The notes below the pieces were generated by a model that was not told the DNA's origin, ran no database searches, and saw only the letters and a program-made list of their open reading frames with translations. Of a stretch of DNA of 7,686 bases, positions 1 through 5,698 are shown in pieces; the stretch's first letter is position 1, and each line of letters opens with the position of its first letter. The position numbers and the translations under genes were made by a program. Location: positions 1-7,686 of the forward strand of contig JBGOUV010000341.1 of the NCBI GenBank assembly GCA_041477815.1, written 5' to 3'. The DNA is from JBGOUV01 sp041477815. Its GTDB lineage: Bacteria > Acidobacteriota > Terriglobia > Bryobacterales > JACQDG01.

Positions 1-2556
1 ACGAACGCGTTGCACGGCAGCGCCTTCGAGTTCCTGCGCAACGACAAGCTGGACGCCAACGATCTGTTCAACAACAAGTTCGGCCGCGCCAAGCCGGCCT
101 TCCGCCAGAACCAGTTTGGGGCCACGCTGGGCGGTCCGATCCGGCGGGACCAGACGTTCTTCTTCATGGATTACCAGGGATGGCGGGTGCGGGATGCCAA
201 GACCTACTCCTCCACCGTACCCACCGAATTGATGCGGTCGGGCGACTTCTCGGAGCTGAATCGCGCCATTTACGATCCGCTGGGACAGTCGGTGTTTCCC
301 GGCAACCGCATCCCCCTGGCTCGCAACGACCAGGCGGCCCGCAACATCCTCGAGCAGCTTTATCCCACCGCCAACGTGACCGGCCAGCGGGCGGCGACGG
401 GGCAGACCATCAACAACTATCTCTACAATCCCTCGCTGCTGCGCTCCGACGACCAGTTCGACATCAAGGTGAACCAGCGGGTCTCCGAGAAGAACCAGTT
501 CTTCGCGCGTTATAGTTTCGAGCGGTCGCTGCAGTTTCTGCCCCCTTCGCTGCCGCACGGCGACGCGGGCGGGACCTCCGGCGTCGGCGACGGGCTGATC
601 CGGGCGCAGAGCCTGTCGCTCAACGATACCCATACGTTCAGCCCGCGGTGGCTGAACGAATTCCGGTTCGGCTTCAATCGCTTCGGGCTGGTGTTCAATC
701 CCGTCGACTTCGGTCTCAACCTGGCCCAAAAGGTCGGCGTGCCGGGCGTCAATATCAGCGATACAACTTCGGCCATGGCCCAGATCACGTTCAGTCCCGC
801 CGATATTCGCGGCCTGGGAGCGGGCGGCAATTCCCCCGAGCTGAACTATTTCAGCACCTTCCAGTATCTCGACAACGTGACCTATACGCGGGGCAAGAAC
901 AGTCTGAAAATGGGCGGCAGCGTCATCCGCCGCCGGAAGAACAAGATCAATATCGACAACGCCGTCGGCACCTTCAACTTCGGCGCTCCGATCACCTCCA
1001 ATTGCGGCGGCATCGCGTCCGGATGCACCATCAATACCAGCACGGGATTCTCCATGGCGAGCTTCCTGCTGGGGTATCCCACCAGCATCAACCGCAGCCT
1101 GCTGTTGGGGATCGCCGGCGAGAGGAAGTGGGAGTACGGGTTCTACGTGCAGGACGACTACCGGCTGACCCGGCGCCTGACCCTCAACCTCGGCCTGCGG
1201 TACGAGTACTTCTCGCCTCCGATCGAGGTGGCCGACCGGCAATCGAATTTCGATCCCATCCTGGGCAGGTTCATCCCGGCCTCGGAGAGTGCCACCTACG
1301 CCGACGGCACCAAGGTGGGACGCCCGCTGCAACTGCCCTATAAACGCGACTGGGCGCCGCGCCTCGGATGGGCCTATGACCTGTTCGGCACCGGACACAC
1401 GATCCTGCGCGGCGGCTACGGGATCTCCTGGAACATCGCCCTCACCGGCGGCTCGGGCAGCAAGACCAAGAATCCGCCCTTCCTGCTGGCCACCGCGCTG
1501 ACCACCACGCTCTTGCCGACGCTGCGGCTGCGCGACGGCATCCCGCCGCCTCCGGCGCTCGACTTCTCGCAGCCGCCGCAGGGGGCCGCGCGGTCGCTGT
1601 TCGACATCCACGTCGCCGACGGTTACGCCCAGCAATGGAATCTCAATCTCCAGCAGCAGCTCGGCAAGGATTTCGTGGTGGAGCTGGCCTACGTCGGCTC
1701 GCACGGAAGCAAGCTGATGATGAAACGGGACATCAACCAGGCCCCGCCCATCGTGGGCGTGAGCAATTCGGACGTCAACCGGCCCTACATCCGGATTTCA
1801 CCGCTGCTGCGCGGCCTTTCGCAGGTGGAGAGCCGGGGCTGGTCGATGTACCACTCGCTCCAGGCGAAGGTCACCAAGCGCTTCTCCCGCGACTTCATGA
1901 TGATGAGCTCCTACACCTACGGCAAGGTGATGGACATCGCCTCCGACGCCGAAAGCGGAACGCTGAACGCCTTCGACTTCAACCAGGACCGCGGGCCGGC
2001 CAACTTCGACATCGCGCATTCCTGGACCACCAGTTGGATCTACGAGCTGCCGGTCGGCCGGGGCAAGAAGTTCGGCGCGGGATGGAATCCGCTGGCCCAA
2101 AAGCTGGCGGGCGGATGGCAGATCGGAGGCATCCTGTTCCTGCGCACCGGATTGCCCTTTACGGTGGGGCAATCGCAGGGGCTGCTCTCGACCGGCACCG
2201 GCAATCGCCCCAACCGGATCGGCGACGGCAAGCTGTCCAACCCGACGCCGGATCTGTGGTTCGATCTGACCGCCTTCCGGGCGACCACCGACAACACCGG
2301 AACCTATGGGAACTCGGGGCGCGGTATTCTGCGCAATCCGGGGCAGTCCCAGGCGGACCTGTCGCTGGTGAAGAACACGCGGTTCCGCGAGCGGTTCGAG
2401 CACCAGCTCAAGTTTGAGTTTTTCAATGCGCTCAACCACCCGCAGTTTGGGGGTCCGGGGTCGACCATTGGGACGGCCAGCGCGGGGGTGATTTCCGGCC
2501 TGCTCTATAACACGCCAATGCGGCAGATCCAGTTGGCGATGAAGGTGAGTTTCTGA
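1..2556 (+). CDS. TonB-dependent receptor-like outer-membrane protein, Oar-type beta-barrel (5' partial)
   Basis: The frame is open from base 1 (T-N-A-L-H-G-S-A-F-E-F) to TGA at 2554-2556, giving 851 residues. The TTG at 10 is not a credible start, because HGSAFEFLRND is an internal motif of acidobacterial Oar-like receptors that normally follows a signal peptide, a carboxypeptidase-regulatory-like domain and a plug. Those parts should lie upstream of the window; about 200-300 residues are probably missing. Motifs seen include TFFFMDYQGWR, DQFDIKVNQRVSEKNQFFAR, GFYVQDDYRLTRRLTLNLGL, ILRGGYGISWN, VVELAYVGSHGSKL and FFNALNHPQFG. The protein ends in IQLAMKVSF, with a terminal Phe as expected for a BAM-recognised barrel strand. 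Family knowledge suggests an outer-membrane barrel importing or sensing polymers or oligopeptides; the substrate cannot be read here. The only cysteines are two close together near residues 335 and 342, probably in a surface loop. No frameshift is seen. Confidence 0.93.
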   Translation, partial: TNALHGSAFEFLRNDKLDANDLFNNKFGRAKPAFRQNQFGATLGGPIRRDQTFFFMDYQGWRVRDAKTYSSTVPTELMRSGDFSELNRAIYDPLGQSVFPGNRIPLARNDQAARNILEQLYPTANVTGQRAATGQTINNYLYNPSLLRSDDQFDIKVNQRVSEKNQFFARYSFERSLQFLPPSLPHGDAGGTSGVGDGLIRAQSLSLNDTHTFSPRWLNEFRFGFNRFGLVFNPVDFGLNLAQKVGVPGVNISDTTSAMAQITFSPADIRGLGAGGNSPELNYFSTFQYLDNVTYTRGKNSLKMGGSVIRRRKNKINIDNAVGTFNFGAPITSNCGGIASGCTINTSTGFSMASFLLGYPTSINRSLLLGIAGERKWEYGFYVQDDYRLTRRLTLNLGLRYEYFSPPIEVADRQSNFDPILGRFIPASESATYADGTKVGRPLQLPYKRDWAPRLGWAYDLFGTGHTILRGGYGISWNIALTGGSGSKTKNPPFLLATALTTTLLPTLRLRDGIPPPPALDFSQPPQGAARSLFDIHVADGYAQQWNLNLQQQLGKDFVVELAYVGSHGSKLMMKRDINQAPPIVGVSNSDVNRPYIRISPLLRGLSQVESRGWSMYHSLQAKVTKRFSRDFMMMSSYTYGKVMDIASDAESGTLNAFDFNQDRGPANFDIAHSWTTSWIYELPVGRGKKFGAGWNPLAQKLAGGWQIGGILFLRTGLPFTVGQSQGLLSTGTGNRPNRIGDGKLSNPTPDLWFDLTAFRATTDNTGTYGNSGRGILRNPGQSQADLSLVKNTRFRERFEHQLKFEFFNALNHPQFGGPGSTIGTASAGVISGLLYNTPMRQIQLAMKVSF

Positions 2557-2592
2557 GGGGAAAAGAAGCTATTAGACATTAGCTGTCAGCAA

Positions 2593-2618
2593 CCAGGATC
2601 ACGCCGGTGCGATCCTGG
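2593..2618. repeat. 8-bp inverted repeat (hairpin), convergent intergenic region
   Basis: CCAGGATC (2593-2600) and GATCCTGG (2611-2618) are perfect complements around a 10-nt loop, 37 bp after the receptor stop codon. It may be the transcription end of the receptor gene. No T-run follows on either strand, so it is not a standard intrinsic terminator. It may instead act as an mRNA 3'-end stabiliser or a Rho-dependent end. Confidence 0.5.
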
Positions 2619-2646
2619 CAGCCCGTGGCAAGAGTGCCTGGAGTCA

Positions 2647-2668
2647 CGTGGTGCAAATTTGCACCACG
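2647..2668. repeat. Perfect 22-bp palindrome between convergent genes
   Basis: The left arm CGTGGTGCAAA (2647-2657) is followed directly by its exact reverse complement TTTGCACCACG (2658-2668), with no spacer and no mismatch. As RNA it would form an 8-bp GC-rich stem capped by AAAUUU, and it reads the same on both strands. It sits in the 160-bp gap between two convergent genes, which fits a bidirectional terminator or mRNA end, but neither side has a T-tract. A dimeric-protein operator or one copy of a dispersed palindromic repeat are the alternatives. Confidence 0.6.
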
Positions 2669-2716
2669 GCAAGTCGTTGATTCTGCGGGGCTAAGAATTT
2701 GGCCTTCGGTCCGGAG

Positions 2717-3337
2717 TTACCTTCTTGCCGCCCCCTCGCGCTTCGCAACCATGGAGGCTATGCGCCTCTCTTGTTCCGCTGTAAACCACAGCCGGCCCTT
2801 CGCGATCATCTTCAGATCTTCGTCGCCCCACTGGGGTCGCATGATTCCGCCTCCCGAATGACCGGATTGTCCGAGGAGCAGGTGACCGATTTCGTGCGCC
2901 ATCATGCCGCCCAGGATGGCTGCTCGACCGGCCAGGTTCGTACTCTCAAGGTCCAGGGCGCGGTGAAAGAAGACAGACGCAATCGAGTCAAAGCCGTCCG
3001 TGAGCAAGGCGAAGCCGAGGCAGCGGCCCTTCTTGCCGGTGCGCCGGGCCATGTCCGGGTCGAGGATGCGCAGTTGCAAGTCCAAGGGCGTGAGGGATAA
3101 CCTGCACCCGGGATCCTTGGACGGGGCATCCTGGCGGATTGCGCACTCGGCCCACACCAGGCGGACCCCAGAACGCTCCAGCACCTGCGACGCGGCTGCC
3201 TTGGCTCCTGCCAGCGTCGCGGGGGAGACTTCCGCATAGTCGTAGAGACGAACTCGGATGCTCGGCCCGTCCGCCCTGGCCACCGTGGCCGCCAGCAGGA
3301 GTCCGCCGATCCGTGCGATTCCACCAGTCCAAGTCAT
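2717..3337 (-). CDS. Secreted putative zinc metalloprotease, HEIGH family (206 aa)
   Basis: The protein has an N-terminal hydrophobic segment (residues about 7-20, IARIGGLLLAATVA) ending in A-R-A before Asp23, a good signal peptidase I site, so it is probably exported. The catalytic signature is H148-E-I-G-H152, followed by LLL-G156-QSG-H160 and then GIM at 164-166, which resembles a metzincin Met-turn. Glu149 would be the catalytic base and His148/His152 zinc ligands; His160 is the possible third ligand. Spacing is HExxHxxxGxxxH rather than the metzincin HExxHxxGxxH. Cysteines at 66, 78 and 106 could allow one disulfide. The ATG at 3337 is chosen over the in-frame GTG at 3346 because GGAGGTGA lies 5 nt before the ATG, whereas the GTG lies inside that Shine-Dalgarno sequence. 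The stop TAA is at 2717-2719. The substrate is unknown; catalytic activity is inferred from the motif only. It converges on the receptor and diverges from the regulator, so it is probably its own transcription unit. Confidence 0.82.
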   Translation of the reverse strand: MTWTGGIARIGGLLLAATVARADGPSIRVRLYDYAEVSPATLAGAKAAASQVLERSGVRLVWAECAIRQDAPSKDPGCRLSLTPLDLQLRILDPDMARRTGKKGRCLGFALLTDGFDSIASVFFHRALDLESTNLAGRAAILGGMMAHEIGHLLLGQSGHSGGGIMRPQWGDEDLKMIAKGRLWFTAEQERRIASMVAKREGAARR

Positions 3338-3341
3338 GGCA

Positions 3342-3379
3342 CTCACCTCCGTGGTGAGGCCGATTCTTGGGGAGGTGAG
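3342..3379 (-). promoter_or_regulatory. Inverted repeat able to sequester the protease ribosome binding site
   Basis: In the minus-strand leader, CTCACCTCC (3379 to 3371) is an exact 9-nt complement of GGAGGTGAG (3350 to 3342), the Shine-Dalgarno sequence itself, across a 20-nt loop. A second copy of the CCTCACC block (3359 to 3353) can pair with GGTGAG (3347 to 3342) across a 5-nt loop. Both pairings hide the same ribosome binding site and cannot form together. This is seen directly; a role in translational control is inferred. Confidence 0.5.
3343..3350 (-). promoter_or_regulatory. Strong Shine-Dalgarno sequence that sets the protease start
   Basis: On the minus strand GGAGGTGA (3350 to 3343) is followed by GTGCC and then ATG (3337-3335). 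This near-perfect anti-16S match at optimal spacing selects the ATG and excludes the GTG at 3346 as start. Confidence 0.75.
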
Positions 3380-3476
3380 GCGGTAGAACCATGGACGCGA
3401 GAATGATCCTGGCTAGGTCGCGGGTGGTCTCCTGATAGACAGCTAAGTTCTTGGAAAAAATAGCGTTCCGGGTGTT

Positions 3477-3492
3477 GTTGAGACTCCTCAAC
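3477..3492. promoter_or_regulatory. Small palindrome upstream of the regulator promoter, possible operator
   Basis: GTTGAG (3477-3482), a 4-nt spacer ACTC, and CTCAAC (3487-3492) form a perfect 6-bp inverted repeat, ending 13 bp upstream of the TATAAT box. Its position around the expected -35 region fits an operator, possibly for the adjacent winged-helix regulator or another dimeric regulator. A second overlapping repeat, CTCA-AC-TGAG (3487-3496), shares one arm. The binding role is an inference. Confidence 0.35.
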
Positions 3493-3505
3493 TGAGCCCG
3501 GGGGG

Positions 3506-3511
3506 TATAAT
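3506..3511 (+). promoter_or_regulatory. Consensus -10 box TATAAT directly before the regulator start
   Basis: A perfect sigma70-type TATAAT lies 10 bp before the ATG at 3522, in otherwise GC-rich DNA. Transcription would begin near 3517-3519, leaving only about 3-5 nt of leader, so the mRNA would be almost leaderless. This agrees with the absence of a Shine-Dalgarno sequence before this ATG. There is no good -35 hexamer at 17 bp; TTGAGA at 3478-3483 is too far away (22 bp spacer), so activator help is likely if the promoter is real. Confidence 0.5.
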
Positions 3512-3521
3512 TCCACAAGAT

Positions 3522-4244
3522 ATGAGCGAAGCTCCCCAGGCCGGGAAGCGAATCCGGTTCGGCCCCTACGAGGCCGACCTGACGGCGGGCGAGCTGCGCA
3601 AGAACGGACGCCTGATCCGCTTGCAAGAGCAGCCGTTTCAGGTGCTGGCGGCGCTGCTCGACCGCCCCGGCGAAGTGGTTACGCGGGAGGAGCTGCGGGA
3701 ACGGCTCTGGGCCGGTGACACTTTCGTCGACTTCGATCAGGGGCTGAACACGGCGATCAACAAGCTCCGGGAGGCACTCGGCGACTCGGTGGCGAACCCC
3801 CGGTTTGTCGAGACGCTGCCCAAGCGCGGGTACCGTTTCCTATCCCCCATCGACGCGGAGCCGCCGGACAACCCCCAGGAGCTGGAGCGACGGCTGAAGG
3901 TCAAACCAAGATATGTGGCTGCCGCCGTGGTCTTTTCGCTGGCGGCCGGCGGCTTGGCTCTCCTGTGGCTGCGTCGGCCAGTTCCGGACTCGCAACTCGC
4001 GTTGCGCCGATTCTCCATTCGCCCGCCGGCGCCAATTCCCACAGCGCCTTTTTACACTCACTTCGTCGCGATTTCGCCCAATGGCAGGCACATCGCTTTC
4101 GTCGCCGGCGAAGTCGAGAGGAGGCTGTGGATTCGGATCTCGACCAGCAGCAACCCCGAGTCATCGAAGGCAGCGAAGAAGCCCAGGGACCCTTCTGGTC
4201 GCCCAACAGCGATTTCGTTGCGTTTGCCGCCGGGGGAGAACTAA
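3522..4244 (+). CDS. Winged helix-turn-helix DNA-binding domain plus membrane helix (N-terminal part of the split regulator)
   Basis: This is the piece translated if the frameshift is real (240 aa). Residues 11-108 form an OmpR/PhoB-type Trans_reg_C domain: IRFGPYEADLTAGELRKNG, then LQEQPFQVLAALLDRPGEVV, TREELRERLWAGDTFVDFDQ, the recognition-helix region DQGLNTAINKLREALGD, and the wing RFVETLPKRGYRFL. There is no receiver domain, so control must come from the membrane side. Residues 131-150 (YVAAAVVFSLAAGGLALLWL) form a single membrane helix after basic residues, giving a cytoplasmic N-terminus. The first propeller blade starts at FVAISPNGRHIAFVA (181-195). After residue 205 the translation becomes unrelated and ends at 4242-4244. 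As a separate product it would be a membrane-anchored DNA-binding protein without a sensor. The ATG at 3522 is the only plausible start and has no Shine-Dalgarno sequence. Confidence 0.8.
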   Translation: MSEAPQAGKRIRFGPYEADLTAGELRKNGRLIRLQEQPFQVLAALLDRPGEVVTREELRERLWAGDTFVDFDQGLNTAINKLREALGDSVANPRFVETLPKRGYRFLSPIDAEPPDNPQELERRLKVKPRYVAAAVVFSLAAGGLALLWLRRPVPDSQLALRRFSIRPPAPIPTAPFYTHFVAISPNGRHIAFVAGEVERRLWIRISTSSNPESSKAAKKPRDPSGRPTAISLRLPPGEN

Positions 4245-5689
4245 AAAAGGCCTCCGCCAAGGGCGGTTCCGCCACCCGGCTCACTGTCTTGCCTCAGACT
4301 ACTTTCTTTAACGCGACCTGGAGTCCCGATGGTCAAACGATCGTCTTTAGCGTCGGCGACCTGTCCGGCCTGTACGAAGTCCCCGCCTCGGGAGGAACCG
4401 CCAAGGTTCTGCTCTCCCCGGAAATGATCAAACCGCCGCTCGACGAGATGTCCGCTGACCGAGGCCGGCGACCGATAGGCTTCTTTAACCCGCGCTTTCT
4501 GCCACCTAAGGCCAGGCGCCGCGTCCTCGTTTTTGCATTCGGGTACTATTCCTCCACACTCATGATCCAAGACCTCGACACCGGCCGCAGAGAGATCCTG
4601 GGACCAGGGAGTAAGCCGTTCTACTCCCCCAGCGGTCACCTTCTGTACTGGTCGGGCTGGGCCGCCTCCGAGCTATGGGCGCGGCCGCTGTCCCTGGACA
4701 GCTTGCGGACTACAGGGGAGCCCTTTCTGGTGGCTCGGAGCGCCACCGACCCCACGGTTGCGGCCGATGGAACGCTGGTCTACGTCGACGCCTTCTCCGT
4801 GCAACTGGTTTGGCTGAACCGCCAGGGCGCCAAATCCGGGACCGTTGGTCAGCCGGTGCCAGGGGCCTTCTACCCCGCGCTGTCCCCGGATGGGCGATTC
4901 ATAGCCGTAGAGACCCTGGAAAACGCGAACCTGGATGTGTGGGTCTACGATATTGCCCGCGGTGCGAGGACTCGACTGACTGCCGACCCAGCCACGGACA
5001 TCCTTCCCACCTGGTCTCCGAGTGGAGAAGAGGTGGCGTTCAGTTCCTATCGAACTGGCAACATCGATATCTACCTCCGGCGGGCGGATGCGGGCGCTGG
5101 GGAGAAGGCGCTACCGGCCACAGCGCAAAGCGAACGAGTCTCGGACTGGTCTCGAGATGGGCAGTACATCCTTTATTCGCTTCTGGATCCGAAGACCGGA
5201 TATGACCTCTGGTATCTAAAGCGCAATGACAAGGGCGCCTGGGAGTCGCACCAGTTCTTGCAATCTTCTTACCACGAAAGAGCGCCAAAGCTATCGCCGG
5301 ACGGCCGGTATGTGGCCTACCTGTCGAATGAGTCGGGCCGAAACGAAGCCTACGTACGGCCGTTTCCCCAGGGCGGCCGTAAGTGGCCGATATCCACCAA
5401 CGGCGCGTCCCAGGTGAGGTGGAGCAGGAGCGGCCGGGAGCTGTTCTATTCCGAGGCTGGCACTTTGGTCGCTGTTCCAGTTCGCACCGACCCGCAGTTT
5501 GCGGCCGGCCCAGCAACACGGCTGTTCTCCCACCCCGCCTTGACCAATCAGGCCAATTCTACCGAGCCCAACTACGACGTCTCAGCCGACGGCCAGCGCA
5601 TCCTATTGCCGGAGAGGGTGGGGGGCCAGGAGCGGATGATTCATGTGGTCCAGAACTGGTTTGCCGAGTTCCGGGACCAAAAGCATTGA
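4136..5689 (+). CDS. PD40/TolB-like beta-propeller sensor domain (C-terminal part of the split regulator)
   Basis: This second frame carries about 517 residues of WD40-like PD40 repeats. Motifs in order are PFWSPNSDFVAFAA, TWSPDGQTIVFSV, ALSPDGRFIAVET, TWSPSGEEVAFSS, DWSRDGQYILYSL, KLSPDGRYVAYLSNESG, RWSRSGRELFYSE and DVSADGQRILL. The frame is open upstream to a GTG at 3965, but translation between there and 4136 looks unrelated and overlaps the true coding frame of the winged-helix part. The real N-terminus is therefore the fusion at 4136. No independent ribosome binding site or signal peptide was seen, so it is unlikely to be made alone. The predicted place is the periplasmic side of the inner membrane, where such propellers are thought to bind ligands or proteins; the ligand is unknown. 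The stop TGA at 5687-5689 lies 9 bp from the stop of the convergent kinase gene. Confidence 0.75.
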   Translation, partial: DLDQQQPRVIEGSEEAQGPFWSPNSDFVAFAAGGELKKASAKGGSATRLTVLPQTTFFNATWSPDGQTIVFSVGDLSGLYEVPASGGTAKVLLSPEMIKPPLDEMSADRGRRPIGFFNPRFLPPKARRRVLVFAFGYYSSTLMIQDLDTGRREILGPGSKPFYSPSGHLLYWSGWAASELWARPLSLDSLRTTGEPFLVARSATDPTVAADGTLVYVDAFSVQLVWLNRQGAKSGTVGQPVPGAFYPALSPDGRFIAVETLENANLDVWVYDIARGARTRLTADPATDILPTWSPSGEEVAFSSYRTGNIDIYLRRADAGAGEKALPATAQSERVSDWSRDGQYILYSLLDPKTGYDLWYLKRNDKGAWESHQFLQSSYHERAPKLSPDGRYVAYLSNESGRNEAYVRPFPQGGRKWPISTNGASQVRWSRSGRELFYSEAGTLVAVPVRTDPQFAAGPATRLFSHPALTNQANSTEPNYDVSADGQRILLPERVGGQERMIHVVQNWFAEFRDQKH

Positions 5690-5698
5690 ACCGGCTAA

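Larger units (their letters stand above)
3522..5689 (+). pseudogene. CadC/ToxR-like membrane regulator (winged helix, TM, PD40 beta-propeller), interrupted by a one-base frameshift
   Basis: Two reading frames together make one normal protein of about 722 residues. The first frame reads to ...RLWIR (codon ending at 4136) and the second continues DLDQQQPRVIEG (from 4136). Restoring one G in the sequence attcggatctcgac (4131-4144) gives LWIRDLDQQ, the usual sequence of this family at that place. Domain order: winged helix 11-108, membrane helix 131-150, then a propeller with repeated WSPDG-type motifs. Such proteins sense at the outer face of the inner membrane and act on DNA from within it. The loss may be a sequencing or assembly error, a recent mutation, or less likely a programmed -1 shift, since no slippery heptamer is visible. 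The rest of both frames is free of stops, which argues for an error or a very recent event. Confidence 0.75.

Noticed and set aside
1635..2439. ORFs of 260 and 213 codons inside the receptor gene on both strands
   Set aside because: They are shadows of the receptor frame, low in complexity and without recognisable domains.
2593..2618. Intrinsic (Rho-independent) terminator for the receptor gene
   Set aside because: The stem is good but no U-tract follows it on either strand, so it is recorded only as an inverted repeat.
3338..3346. GTG at 3346 as the protease start
   Set aside because: It lies within the Shine-Dalgarno sequence GGAGGTGA, which is ideally spaced for the ATG at 3337; the signal peptide is complete from that ATG.
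3391..3435. Short plus-strand ORF of 14 codons after GGAGGTGA (3371-3378)
   Set aside because: The Shine-Dalgarno-like sequence is 12 nt away from the ATG and is better explained as the arm that pairs with the protease ribosome binding site on the other strand. The peptide has no recognisable features.
3965..4135. GTG at 3965 as an independent start for the propeller frame
   Set aside because: The translation there (Ser/Ala/Arg-rich) is unrelated to the family and overlaps the membrane helix and first blade correctly coded in the other frame.
4128..4140. Programmed -1 frameshift in the regulator gene
   Set aside because: No X-XXY-YYZ slippery heptamer and no obvious downstream stimulatory structure were found; a one-base loss is the simpler reading.
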